A stretch of 39,135 nt of DNA. Source: Bacteroidota bacterium (lineage in GTDB: Bacteria; Bacteroidota; Ignavibacteria; SZUA-365). The DNA lies in NCBI GenBank assembly GCA_003246455.1, contig QKAF01000002.1, positions 1 through 39,135 of the forward strand. The letters are read 5' to 3'. How positions within the stretch are numbered: the stretch's first letter is position 1; each line of letters begins with the position of its first letter. Both the position numbers and the translations under genes were made by a program. A model generated the notes under the pieces. It was not told the DNA's origin. It searched no databases and was given only the letters and a program-made list of their open reading frames with translations. Positions 18,052 through 26,744 of this stretch are shown piece by piece.

Positions 18052-19257
18052 TTAGGCCGGTAGAGCCAGTGCGCCAAGCAGGGCACTGCGATTTGCCCCA
18101 GTAGCGGAGGGCAGATTTGCGGGATTCCCCATCAGCCACTCGTTTGCGAGCACGGCGAAGGCCAGCGCCTCCTTCGATTCCGGCGCGACTCCCAGCGCGG
18201 CGGTGCTTTCGACCCGTGCGTCGGGGAAGGCGTAGTGCAGACCCTCGGTGAAATACTGATTCCGTGCCCCCCCGCCGCTGAGCAGCAGGCGGAAGCGCTG
18301 CGGGGATGGCAGCAGTGCCCGCAGGTGCATGCTGATGCCGCGCACGGTACACTCGCTCACCGTGGCGACGACATCGGCGATATCGAGGACCGACAGGTCG
18401 CGCGCCACATTGAGAAGATCTTCGAGATAATCCTCCCCGAAACTTTCCCGCCCGGTGGATTTCGGCGGACGCAGCCGGAAGAAGGGATGGCGGAGCATCC
18501 AGGAGAGCAGATCACCGTTGACGGTGCCCGAACTGGCGACCAGCCCGTCTTCGTCGAATTCGCGCCCGTAGAATTTCCGCATGAGCGCATCGACCAGCAT
18601 GTTTCCCGGACCCGTATCGAAAGCGACGGCGTCATGCAGTTCCCCGCCGCGCGGCAGCAGCGTCAGGTTCGCGATCCCGCCGATATTGAGCAGAACCCGA
18701 TCTTCTTCTTCGGACTGAAAAAGCAGGTGGTCGATGTACGGTACCAGCGGGGCGCCCTGTCCGCCGAGCGCCATGTCTCCGGCACGGAAATCATACACGA
18801 CAGGGATCTGAAGCAGCGTGGCGAGGGTGGGACCGCTGCCGATCTGCAGCGTGGAGCGTATGCCCTGGCCCGCAATGTCGATGCGGTCGGGCAGGTGCCG
18901 CAGGGTCTGTCCGTGCATACCGATCAGATCCACGGCCGTGAGCGCGAGTCCGGCTTCCGTGCAGGCTGCGCGAACGGCATCGGCGTACGTGTGCGCGATC
19001 GCGGTGTGCAGGAGACAGATGTCGTTGACGTTGCTCGACGAGACTTCGCAGTTGTGGAATATCCGCTGCTGCAGCTCCTCCGAGTAGAGCGTCTCGGCGT
19101 AGTGCACGATCTCGACACCCAGCGACGCACCGCTCCCCCGCAGACGCGCCAGGACGATGTCCACGGCATCGACCGAGGTCCCGGACATGATGCCGCAGAC
19201 CAGACGATCGGGCTTTGTCACGAGGCGCGTTAGCATGTCAAGCGGCGAATGCGGCAT
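18052..19257 (-). CDS. anmK: Anhydro-N-acetylmuramic acid kinase
   Basis: It phosphorylates and hydrates 1,6-anhydro-MurNAc to MurNAc 6-phosphate in peptidoglycan recycling. From the ATG at 19257 it is 401 residues. GIMSGTSVDAVDIVLA near the N-terminus is the phosphate-1 loop of the family; DTGPGNMLVDA and LLSGGGARN are the later ATP-site motifs. The frame stays open to a TTG at 19323 adjoining the stop of the preceding gene, but the extra 22 residues are unlike the family. It lies directly behind two membrane-barrel-like genes on the same strand and is probably co-transcribed with them; that link with the envelope is suggestive only. Confidence 0.94.
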   Translation of the reverse strand: MPHSPLDMLTRLVTKPDRLVCGIMSGTSVDAVDIVLARLRGSGASLGVEIVHYAETLYSEELQQRIFHNCEVSSSNVNDICLLHTAIAHTYADAVRAACTEAGLALTAVDLIGMHGQTLRHLPDRIDIAGQGIRSTLQIGSGPTLATLLQIPVVYDFRAGDMALGGQGAPLVPYIDHLLFQSEEEDRVLLNIGGIANLTLLPRGGELHDAVAFDTGPGNMLVDALMRKFYGREFDEDGLVASSGTVNGDLLSWMLRHPFFRLRPPKSTGRESFGEDYLEDLLNVARDLSVLDIADVVATVSECTVRGISMHLRALLPSPQRFRLLLSGGGARNQYFTEGLHYAFPDARVESTAALGVAPESKEALAFAVLANEWLMGNPANLPSATGANRSALLGALALPA

Positions 19258-19323
19258 GTCCCGTACCAGGATGTTGCGGATGATCGGAAGCGGAAAATAC
19301 GGAAAAAATCCTGCGCGTGGCAA

Positions 19324-20007
19324 TCAGAACGCGTAGAGCACCCCGAGCCGCGCCCGCCACACCGAGAGTTCGCTCAGCGTGAATTCCTGTGTCTCCACGG
19401 TCTTTCCGAGCGGCTGCGTCAGGCGCACGCCCGTCTGCATCGAAAGCCGGTCGCCGAGAGGCACCTCGACGCCGACCTCCCCGGCGATACCGAAATGCAG
19501 CATTTCCTCCTTGAATCCCCGGTGCGTGGTCTTCCACCCGTCGCGCTCGGTGAACGCCGTGTAGCTGATCGCATATTCCTTTTCCGCGTCGGTGACAAGG
19601 GAGACGACGGGTCCCGCCGCGATGTACAGCGGCACGGGAAGACGCAGGAAGTGATATTGAAGCATCGCCGGGAGTTCGATGAGGGAGCGGGTCGTGCGGG
19701 TGATTTCGATTTTCGGATCGCCGTCCTGCACAGCGCTCCATGGCTGCTTCCACCAGGCGATATCGACCTGAAGCTGAAAGGCCGCGTCAAACGGCATGCC
19801 GATCGAAATCCCCGCCACGGTGCTCTGTTCCACCGTCCCCTGAAATTCTCCTTCGTAAGGAAAGACGCTGTAGCGGAAAAGGCCGGTCTGCACGCCGGCA
19901 TGTACCCCGATCCGTACGCTCTGGCTGATGTCGCGTTCCTGCGCATGAAGCGGGGTGCAGGATAGCGCGATCAGGAAGAACAGCGCAGGCGCCAGTATGC
20001 GTCTCAT
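19324..20007 (-). CDS. Outer-membrane beta-barrel-like protein (second of a pair)
   Basis: This 227-residue exported protein has a signal peptide ending around LHAQ (20-23). The remainder alternates hydrophobic and polar residues in short strands with aromatic girdles (VRIGVHAGVQTGLFRY, FGIAGEVGVEVPLGD) and ends in an aromatic residue (LGVLYAF), as in small barrels of the PorT/OMP_b-brl type. No specific function can be named. Its ATG overlaps the stop of the upstream paralogue by four bases (ATGA), implying translational coupling. The two proteins share the end motif (VRFAVLYTF/ARLGVLYAF) and strand layout. Confidence 0.8.
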   Translation of the reverse strand: MRRILAPALFFLIALSCTPLHAQERDISQSVRIGVHAGVQTGLFRYSVFPYEGEFQGTVEQSTVAGISIGMPFDAAFQLQVDIAWWKQPWSAVQDGDPKIEITRTTRSLIELPAMLQYHFLRLPVPLYIAAGPVVSLVTDAEKEYAISYTAFTERDGWKTTHRGFKEEMLHFGIAGEVGVEVPLGDRLSMQTGVRLTQPLGKTVETQEFTLSELSVWRARLGVLYAF

Positions 20008-20726
20008 AGTCCCTCCCCGAACGTATAGAGTACGGCAAATCGCACTTTCCAGTTATGCGGCGTATCCCAGACGAGGAGCGGGTCGTCAAGGAGGGGTGTC
20101 AGTTCGTGGGAGTACCGTACGCCCAGAAGCACCGACCAGGTGTTTGACGCCTGAATGTCGAGACCTGCCTCGGCCAGCAGGGCGCCGTACAGCTGATTGA
20201 GGTTTCGGGTGCGGGAAATGGTGCTGGTGTACGGCGGTTCTTCGGAGATCCGATGCTCATCGATCGTCACATGCAGGGATGACAGGTTCATCCCGAATTC
20301 CGCACCGGCGCCGAAGTAGGGAAGAATGAATCCCGCATTGAACGGAAGACATTTCAGCATCAGGGGAATCCCCAGGTAATCGACGGGATCCTGGTGCAGG
20401 GTGAAGTTCACCCCGGCGAGCCTCTGCAGTGTCGTGATGGGAACGTTGCGCTGCCCGTAATGCGGACCAAGCTCCCAGCGGAGGCGGCTCGTCACCGCGA
20501 AATCGAGCGTGATGCCGAAAAAACCGTTCTGCTGCGGATCGACGTCCAGTGTCGTGCTCGCTTCCTCGCCTTCCATCCATGTGTAGCTGCTGCGTTCGGC
20601 CGCCATGCCGACCTGCACGCCGGCGCGGAACGGCTGACGCCACTGCGCTCCGAGATTCATGCTGAGCGGAAGCAGGAGCAGCAGCAGAAGCGGAAGCAAT
20701 CTGTATGGAGAACGGATTCTATTCAC
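20004..20726 (-). CDS. Outer-membrane beta-barrel-like protein (first of a pair)
   Basis: This protein has 240 residues from the GTG at 20726, chosen because AAAGG lies five bases upstream; the frame stays open to 20768. A leucine-rich signal peptide (LLPLLLLLLLPLSMNLGAQ) is followed by amphipathic strands typical of a small barrel and by a C-terminal WKVRFAVLYTFGEGL. It resembles the next gene in layout and probably arose with it by duplication. A protein of this sort sits in the outer membrane; transported substrate or partner is unknown. It is first in a three-gene minus-strand group ending with anmK. Confidence 0.78.
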   Translation of the reverse strand: MNRIRSPYRLLPLLLLLLLPLSMNLGAQWRQPFRAGVQVGMAAERSSYTWMEGEEASTTLDVDPQQNGFFGITLDFAVTSRLRWELGPHYGQRNVPITTLQRLAGVNFTLHQDPVDYLGIPLMLKCLPFNAGFILPYFGAGAEFGMNLSSLHVTIDEHRISEEPPYTSTISRTRNLNQLYGALLAEAGLDIQASNTWSVLLGVRYSHELTPLLDDPLLVWDTPHNWKVRFAVLYTFGEGL

Positions 20727-21080
20727 CTGGACCTTTCTTTGTCCCAAAATACTATGTATGAGGGACACTTTACATGAAAAACGGTTACGGATTCCCTGAA
20801 CACCGGAAAAATCGTGGAAGCGCTTTCATACTAAATCCAGATAAATTTTTCATCAGGCCCTTGACTTTCCCGAAAAACTCCTTAGATTGGACATACCTCT
20901 CACCTCCATTCTCACTTGGCAACGTTCTGATGACGAATCATCAGCGCGTTTTGTCGCGTCAATTCAGGTTTCACCTCGAAAACAGACCTATGTGTCTCTT
21001 TATCGAAGTCCGTGCCCCGGCCGGAAAGCAAACCGTACAAGTGAGAAAATCCAGATTCCTTATCAATTCCGAGAATTACC
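20727..21080. other. 354-base divergent gap
   Basis: This is the second long non-coding stretch, between the barrel-protein genes (left) and the secreted beta-helix gene (right). It contains the plus-strand promoter candidate at 20861-20888. For the minus strand, TACATA/TAGTAT-like sequences near 20748-20757 could act as -10 but no clear -35 is present. Short frames inside it have no ribosome site. Confidence 0.55.
20861..20888 (+). promoter_or_regulatory. Promoter candidate for the beta-helix protein gene
   Basis: TTGACT and TAGATT are separated by 16 bases. Transcription would begin near 20896, leaving a leader of about 185 bases before the ATG at 21081. Confidence 0.5.
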
Positions 21081-22883
21081 ATGTTACGCTATATATCCTG
21101 TTCCGTGCTCGCCCTGCTGCTCCTCGCGGCACCGCCCCTGACGGCGGGTAGCTACGTCGTTCACAGCACTGCCGATGCCGGCGCGCATTCGCTGCGCTGG
21201 GCGCTGCTCCAGGCCAACGCCTCGGCGGGTCCTGACGTCATCACCTTCGCCATACCCGGCGACGGCCCCCACGTCATCAAGCCCGATTCACCCCTTCCGC
21301 CCCTGACGGATCCCGCGGGCGTCATCATCGACGGCCTTTCGCAGAAGGGAAGCGGCATCGGCAGCAATCCCCCCAGCACGCTGAAGCTGCAGATCGTGCT
21401 CGACGGCAGCAACGCCGGCGATGCCCCGGGATTCTGGATCCTCTCCTCGTACAACCGGGTGCAGGGGATCGTCATCAACAGCTTCGCGGAGGACGGCATC
21501 CGTCTGCAGGCGATCAAACAGGGGTCGATCAAGAATATCATCCGTCACTGCATCGTCGGACTCGATGCGGACGGCATGACGCCCCGTCCGAACGGCGTGG
21601 GATCGCGGACGACCCACTGGGCCGGCATCGCGATCATCAGCATCGCGCATTCGCCCGGCCTCGCGCATGACAACCTGCTGTTCGGAAATATCGTCTCGGG
21701 CAACAACGGCGACGGGATAATCCTTGCCGACTGCATGGGCGGCCGCGTTTTCGGCAATACGCTCAGCGGCAACCGCGTCGGCTCGAACGTGACGGGCAGC
21801 GCCGCGGCAGGCAACAGCCGTGACGGCATTCTGCTCTACGGCGGCTGCTACGGCAATACCATCTCCGGCAATCTCGTCGCCGCCAACGGCAGCGACGGCC
21901 TTCACCTCGTCGGCGATGAGACACGCAACGCGCAGGCCCATCACAACATCATCAGAAAGAACGTGATCGGGATAAGCCTGGACAATACGCCGCTGGGCAA
22001 CACGTACAACGGGATCAACCTCGGGGGACAGGAATACGAGTACGCGGGCGGCTTTGCGGCGAACAACACGATTTCGGGCAATACGATCGCGGCGAACGGC
22101 AAGGATGGCGTCTCCATCTGGGAGTATCCCGGGTCGTCGCACAATGCCGACGGCAACCGGATTTCGCAGAATTCCATCTTCGCGAATGCCGGGCTCGCCA
22201 TCAATCTGAACAGTGATGGTGCGGAGAGCGGCGCGTCCCCGAACAACCGGCTCGCTGCACCTACCATCATCGAAGCCGAGTACGGGAAAGGTGTCGCGAC
22301 GGTTCGCGGCAGCGTCGACGTGATTGGAAAAGACGATCTGCTGACGGTCGAGCTCTATAAATGCCACTCCGGCCCGATCCAGAAGTGCCAGGCGCCGATA
22401 TTCCTCGGAACCGCCTCACCGGACAAGGAAGGCGTATGGCTGTTTTCGACCAATGGACTCCTCGAGGCAGGCGACAGCATCGTCGCGGTTCTCATCGACG
22501 ATGCAGGAAACACCTCGGAATTTGCGAATCGTCAACCGGTCCTGGCGATGGACTTTTTCGATCGCCCGGTCATGGCGGATTACAATGTTGGGAAAAGCAA
22601 TGCCCGTGCAAGCGCGCTTCTGCGGGACCCGGCTCCCAATCCCGCAACCGAGCTGACCAAAATCAAGGTCGATGTCGTCCAGGACTGCTGGGGCATCCTG
22701 GAAATCTATACGCCGAGCGGCGAACTCGTGCAGACCCTTGTCGACCGCTGGATGCCCAAGGGCGAGTACGCGGTAGACTGGGATCGCTCGAACTGGCGCG
22801 GAAGACCCGTTGAAGCCGGCACGTACATCTGCCGCCTCGACGCAGATGGCGTGCGGCAGACGACTGTGATCACACTGCGCTGA
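21081..22883 (+). CDS. Secreted right-handed beta-helix protein with FlgD/type IX-like C-terminus
   Basis: This is a 600-residue exported protein. The signal peptide covers residues 1-22 (LALLLLAAPPLTAG). Next comes a CSLREA-like opening (HSLRWALLQANA) common in parallel beta-helix surface proteins. Residues about 130-390 carry many NTISGN/GNTLSGN-type turns of a pectate-lyase-like beta-helix, followed by an Ig-like segment. The last 85 residues (DPAPNPATELTKIKV, LEIYTPSGELVQTLVD, GTYICRLDADG) resemble the FlgD-like/type IX secretion C-terminal domain. It is likely a cell-surface or released carbohydrate-binding or degrading protein; no catalytic residues can be assigned. Followed by a perfect terminator. 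Confidence 0.85.
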   Translation: MLRYISCSVLALLLLAAPPLTAGSYVVHSTADAGAHSLRWALLQANASAGPDVITFAIPGDGPHVIKPDSPLPPLTDPAGVIIDGLSQKGSGIGSNPPSTLKLQIVLDGSNAGDAPGFWILSSYNRVQGIVINSFAEDGIRLQAIKQGSIKNIIRHCIVGLDADGMTPRPNGVGSRTTHWAGIAIISIAHSPGLAHDNLLFGNIVSGNNGDGIILADCMGGRVFGNTLSGNRVGSNVTGSAAAGNSRDGILLYGGCYGNTISGNLVAANGSDGLHLVGDETRNAQAHHNIIRKNVIGISLDNTPLGNTYNGINLGGQEYEYAGGFAANNTISGNTIAANGKDGVSIWEYPGSSHNADGNRISQNSIFANAGLAINLNSDGAESGASPNNRLAAPTIIEAEYGKGVATVRGSVDVIGKDDLLTVELYKCHSGPIQKCQAPIFLGTASPDKEGVWLFSTNGLLEAGDSIVAVLIDDAGNTSEFANRQPVLAMDFFDRPVMADYNVGKSNARASALLRDPAPNPATELTKIKVDVVQDCWGILEIYTPSGELVQTLVDRWMPKGEYAVDWDRSNWRGRPVEAGTYICRLDADGVRQTTVITLR

Positions 22884-22912
22884 CCGCACTTCCACGAAGT
22901 CGGATTTTCTCG

Positions 22913-22949
22913 AACCGTCACGCGATTCCCCGCGTGACGGTTTTTTTTT
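22913..22949 (+). terminator. Intrinsic terminator of the beta-helix gene
   Basis: A perfect 12-bp stem AACCGTCACGCG/CGCGTGACGGTT with a six-base loop is followed by an uninterrupted T-run. Confidence 0.95.
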
Positions 22950-22990
22950 GAGCCTTCAGGTCGAAGATCCGCAGCGGCGGACTCGTCAAC

Positions 22991-23470
22991 TTAATAAATC
23001 TCCACCTCGAGCTTCAAAACCCGGTACGCCAGCGTTATATCCAGCAGGGCGAAAACGACCCCGACGCCGGCACTCACGAGTCCGAGAAGGAAAATCCATA
23101 CGGCGAAGGCGGCGGCATTTATCCCGAAGAACAGTCCGAGGCCGAGCAGTATCGAGGAGATGAGATACCCGATCACACCCAGCCAGAGGAAAATCAGCGA
23201 ACGGCGCAGGTAGTTGGCCCGGGTGAGCAGCGAGGGTATCTGCTGGAGGACGCTTTCAAAGCGCAATGCATCGACGTATTCGCGGTCGATTCCTTCCGGA
23301 TCCGCCAGCTTGCGACGTTTCTCGTCGTTGAGCACCCGGATGCGGCTGATGACGATGGCGTAGCGGTTGTTGAGTCCGAGAAGCAGCAGGCCGCAGGCGG
23401 AGATCATCAATGCCGGCGTGAGTATGGCCTGGATGGTCTGCTGTGCGATGGGAGTAGTGATTTCAGTCAT
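22991..23470 (-). CDS. DUF2721 membrane protein
   Basis: This 159-residue inner-membrane protein has three hydrophobic segments: one near the N-terminus (AILTPALMISACGLLLLGL) and two toward the C-terminus. Between them is a conserved charged part, NRYAIVISRIRVLNDEKRRKL. Length and the RxRxLNDE signature match DUF2721, whose function is unknown. It starts 11 bases after the priA stop on the same strand, so it is probably the second gene of that transcript. No ribosome site is obvious. Confidence 0.85.
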   Translation of the reverse strand: MTEITTPIAQQTIQAILTPALMISACGLLLLGLNNRYAIVISRIRVLNDEKRRKLADPEGIDREYVDALRFESVLQQIPSLLTRANYLRRSLIFLWLGVIGYLISSILLGLGLFFGINAAAFAVWIFLLGLVSAGVGVVFALLDITLAYRVLKLEVEIY

Positions 23471-23481
23471 GGGGTTCTGTA

Positions 23482-25971
23482 TTACATCATGTTGTAAGGA
23501 TCGACGTCAATGCCGACGTGAACGGTCTTGCTGCGTCCCTGGCGCAGGGAATACTCTTCGGCGCGCCGGAGTGCGTCGCCGAGTTTTCTGCCGTCCCCGT
23601 CGCGGCTTTTTTCCACGCGGAGGAGAAGCTGCCAGCGATAGCGCCGATTGATGCGGCTCAGAAGCGCCGGCTGGGGAGCGTGCATGGAGAAGAAATATTC
23701 TTCTTTTCCGAGGGAAATGTGATAGAACGTGGCGGCCTGCTCCACCATGCGCTCGTTCTCCCCGCTGAACGTGAGCTGCACCATCCGGGAGAACGGCGGA
23801 TAATAGAGCGTTTTGCGGCTCCGCAGTTCGCTTTCCATGAAGCCTGCGTAATCGTGCCGGCGGACCTGCTGCAGCACCGGATGTTCTGGCTGGGATGCCT
23901 GCAGCACGACGGTCCCGGCGCGGTCGCCGCGACCCGCGCGCCCCGCGACCTGGGTGAGCAGCTGCATGGTGCGTTCCGCGGACCGGAAATCGGGTATGAG
24001 CAGGGACTGCTCGGCTGCCACCACTCCGACAAGGGTGACGCGATCGAAGTCCAGACCTTTCGCGACCATCTGGGTTCCGAGCAGAACGTCGGCTTCTCCC
24101 TGCCCGAAAGCCGTGAGCAGCAGATCGTGCGCTCCCTTCCGCCGCGTGCTGTCGGCGTCCATGCGAAGGACGCGCGCTTCCGGGAGGGCGCCTTTCAGGT
24201 CCTCCTCGACGCGCTGCGTTCCCGCACCGACCTGATCGAGGTCGGTGCCCCCGCAATCGGGACAGATGACCGGCACCTTGCGCGTCGCGCCGCAGTAATG
24301 GCAGCGCAGCAGTCCCGAATCCTTGTGAAAAGTCATGGAAATGCTGCAGTTCTCGCATTCCTCCACGTGACCGCAGTCGCGGCACTCCACATGAGGGGCA
24401 AATCCCCGGCGGTTGTGCAGGATAATGCTCGCTTCCCCACGCGAGCAGCGCTCGCGGATCGCCTCGACAAGCGTCTGGGAAAATGCGCCGCGGAGCAGCC
24501 GCTGCCGCCGCGCTTCCGCCATATCGACGGTTTCGAATGCGGGAAGCACGGCATGGTCGATGCGGTCGGGAAGCTCGAGCCAGGCGTACTTTCCGCTTCG
24601 CGCGTTGTGCCAGCTCTCCGCCGACGGCGTCGCCGAACCCAGCAGCACCGGTACGCCCTCGAGCCATCCGCGCATGATGGCGGCGTCGCGTCCATGATAG
24701 CGCGGGACGGAGTCGGACTGCTTGTAGCTGCCTTCGTGCTCTTCGTCCACGACGATGAGTCCGAGGTTTGCGAGCGGCGCGAAAACCGCGGACCGCACCC
24801 CGACGATGACGCGGTATTCCCCGGCCAGCGTCAGCCGCCAGGCATCATAGCGCTCGCCGACCGACATGCGGCTGTGCATGACGGTGACGTCTCTGCCGAA
24901 CGCCTCGCGTATCCGGTACACGAACTGGGGCGTCAGCGAAATTTCGGGAACGAGCACCAGTGCGGTCCGGCCCCTGGCGAGCGTATGCCGTATCGCCTCG
25001 ATGTAGACCTGGGTTTTTCCGCTCCCGGTGACTCCGTACAGCAGCATGCCCTGATGCCGCTCCTCGTCCACCGCCGCGGTCACGGCCGAAAGGACACTCC
25101 GCTGGGCCGCGGTCAGGGTGATTTTCTTTTTCTTTTCCGCGTAGCGGATTTCCCATTCGCGCGTGACTTCTTCTTCAAGAATCTCCACGATTTCCTTTTC
25201 CTCGAGCGCGCGCACCTGCGCACTCGAGGCGCGGGATTCGCGGACGAGATCCGCCATGTGCACCGTGCGGTGTCCCTGCCCGTGATGTTTCCAGAGAGTC
25301 GCCACGATATTCGCCTGCTTCGGCGCACGCGACTCGAGAATATCCATGACCTCGGCGAGCTTCTCCCGCCGGAGCCAGGGATCGAGCAGCCGCACGGCAA
25401 GCACGACCTTGGCCCGCACCGCGGGACGCTCGATGGTCGACTCCATCTGCACCACCCCTTCCATGAGCAGTTCGCGCAGCTGCGCCCCGATTGAGCGCAC
25501 GCCGCTCAGCGCCAGGAGTTCCTCTTCGGTCATCACCTCGCCGGTACGCAGGGCGTCGACGATCGCCGCCTTCGTTTTCGACCGTCCGATCACGCGCGAA
25601 ATCAATTCCTCATCCGCGGTGCACAGTGAAACGTAGCGCGCCGTGTCGACGTCCATTCCCTGTGGGAGCGCCGCCTTCAGAGCTTCGCCCAGACCGCAGA
25701 CGTAATAGCGATGAACCCAGTCGCAGAGCCGCATCACCTCGGGAATGATCACCGGCGCGGGGTCCAGCACCTGCTGAACAGCCTTCAGTGCGAAATCGGG
25801 CATGCGGTCGTGCACGCGGATCACGAATCCCATGAGGAGTCTCCGTCCCAGCGGCACCATGACACGCACCCCCGGCTGCACGTCATCGTGCAGTCCGTCT
25901 GGGACCGCGTACGTCAGGGTGTCTTTCGGCACGCTCGGAACGGCGATATCGGCGTAGAGTTTCCCGGCCAT
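23482..25971 (-). CDS. priA: Primosomal replication restart helicase PriA
   Basis: PriA binds abandoned replication forks and loads the replicative helicase. From the ATG at 25971 (MAGKLYADIAVPS, the usual family start) it has 829 residues. The N-terminal DNA-binding domain is followed by a superfamily-2 helicase core with Walker A GVTGSGKT and DEEH. Eight cysteines in CRDCGHVEECENC and CHYCG...CPDCGG bind two zinc ions. The frame runs back to 26085, but those 38 residues come from intergenic repeat sequence. DUF2721 follows at 11 bases. Confidence 0.96.
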   Translation of the reverse strand: MAGKLYADIAVPSVPKDTLTYAVPDGLHDDVQPGVRVMVPLGRRLLMGFVIRVHDRMPDFALKAVQQVLDPAPVIIPEVMRLCDWVHRYYVCGLGEALKAALPQGMDVDTARYVSLCTADEELISRVIGRSKTKAAIVDALRTGEVMTEEELLALSGVRSIGAQLRELLMEGVVQMESTIERPAVRAKVVLAVRLLDPWLRREKLAEVMDILESRAPKQANIVATLWKHHGQGHRTVHMADLVRESRASSAQVRALEEKEIVEILEEEVTREWEIRYAEKKKKITLTAAQRSVLSAVTAAVDEERHQGMLLYGVTGSGKTQVYIEAIRHTLARGRTALVLVPEISLTPQFVYRIREAFGRDVTVMHSRMSVGERYDAWRLTLAGEYRVIVGVRSAVFAPLANLGLIVVDEEHEGSYKQSDSVPRYHGRDAAIMRGWLEGVPVLLGSATPSAESWHNARSGKYAWLELPDRIDHAVLPAFETVDMAEARRQRLLRGAFSQTLVEAIRERCSRGEASIILHNRRGFAPHVECRDCGHVEECENCSISMTFHKDSGLLRCHYCGATRKVPVICPDCGGTDLDQVGAGTQRVEEDLKGALPEARVLRMDADSTRRKGAHDLLLTAFGQGEADVLLGTQMVAKGLDFDRVTLVGVVAAEQSLLIPDFRSAERTMQLLTQVAGRAGRGDRAGTVVLQASQPEHPVLQQVRRHDYAGFMESELRSRKTLYYPPFSRMVQLTFSGENERMVEQAATFYHISLGKEEYFFSMHAPQPALLSRINRRYRWQLLLRVEKSRDGDGRKLGDALRRAEEYSLRQGRSKTVHVGIDVDPYNMM

Positions 25972-25991
25972 CCTGTAACTTATCTCGCACA

Positions 25992-26016
25992 GAAGGAAGA
26001 AAAAACCACGAAGGCA
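25992..26016. repeat. ACCACGAAGGCACGAA-type dispersed repeat, copy 1
   Basis: An A-rich run followed by ACCACGAAGGCACGAA lies just upstream of priA. Related sequence occurs at 26650-26690 and, inverted, at about 26753-26803. Confidence 0.6.
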
Positions 26017-26193
26017 CGAAAATCGACAATGTTTGCCAGCGATGCCGACAACCGTTGCCGAGCTTTTCGCCGGTTGAACGGACATTCTTCAAAAACAGGA
26101 CCGTTTGAAGGATTTCTGCTTTTGGCACGGTTGTGGTAACAACAGGAGCAGAAACGGATTCTCTCTCCCTTCAACCAACTACTGGAGTTTATC

Positions 26194-26649
26194 ATGAAAC
26201 GCATTCTTTCTCTCCTCGCCCTCGCAGCTTTCGCGCTGACACTCACCATCGTGAACACCGACACCATGCATGCCCAGGGCAAGCCGGCAGGCAAGGGCTT
26301 CGTCGACGCGAATGCCGACGGCATCAATGACAACGCGATGGACGATGACGGCGACGGCATCCCCAACGGACAGGATCCCGACTACACCGGTACCCGCCTG
26401 AACACCAACGGTCGCGGCTTTGTTGACGCGGACGGCGACGGCATCAACGACAATGCGCCGGATGCGGACGGCGACGGCATCCCCAACGGACAGGACCCTG
26501 ACTTCGTTCCTGGCAGCGGTACAGGTTCCCCGGCAGGACGCGGACTTCGCGGCAGCGGCAGCGGTACGGGCACGGGCGTCTGCACCAGCACCGGAACGCC
26601 GGCACCGGCTGGCAGCGCGACGCGCACCGGCGGCCGCCGCGGCAAGTAA
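26194..26649 (+). CDS. Small secreted protein with thrombospondin-type-3-like calcium repeats
   Basis: This is a 151-residue exported protein. The signal peptide ends near TMHAQ (residues 24-28). Residues 35-74 and 75-114 are two copies of a 40-residue unit, each with two Asp-rich loops of the DADGDGIND and DGDGIPNGQDPD form, as in thrombospondin type 3 repeats that bind Ca2+. The tail is rich in Gly, Ser and Thr and ends basic (GGRRGK). The repeats are exactly 120 bases each at DNA level (26296-26415 and 26416-26535). GGAG lies seven bases before the ATG. A calcium-dependent extracellular or envelope role is inferred; no enzyme domain is present. Confidence 0.85.
   Translation: MKRILSLLALAAFALTLTIVNTDTMHAQGKPAGKGFVDANADGINDNAMDDDGDGIPNGQDPDYTGTRLNTNGRGFVDADGDGINDNAPDADGDGIPNGQDPDFVPGSGTGSPAGRGLRGSGSGTGTGVCTSTGTPAPAGSATRTGGRRGK
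26296..26535 (+). repeat. 120-bp tandem duplication encoding the calcium repeats
   Basis: Two in-frame 120-base units, both beginning with GGCTT(C/T)GT(C/T)GACGCG, encode the two 40-residue calcium repeats. The second halves share a longer block around GGCGACGGCATCCCCAACGG. Confidence 0.85.
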
Positions 26650-26693
26650 TAAAAAACCACGAAAGCTCAAAATCGCGAAAGAAAACGCGAAGA
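26650..26693. repeat. ACCACGAA-type dispersed repeat, copy 2
   Basis: AAAAAACCACGAAAGCTCAA followed by further CGCGAA units lies immediately after the stop of the calcium-repeat gene. It is a degenerate version of the element before priA, in the same orientation. Confidence 0.55.
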
Positions 26694-26706
26694 TTCTTGA
26701 AAAACG

Positions 26707-26734
26707 AAACGCCCAGCTGCTTAGCTGGGCGTTT
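26707..26734. terminator. Bidirectional terminator between convergent genes
   Basis: A perfect 12-bp stem AAACGCCCAGCT/AGCTGGGCGTTT with loop GCTT, A-rich and T-rich flanks, lies between the calcium-repeat gene and the methyltransferase gene. Confidence 0.92.
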
Positions 26735-26744
26735 TCCATTTCCA

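Noticed and set aside
25972-26085. 38-codon N-terminal extension of PriA
   Set aside because: It derives from the dispersed ACCACGAA repeat, and PriA proteins normally begin with the MAGKLYADIAV-type sequence.
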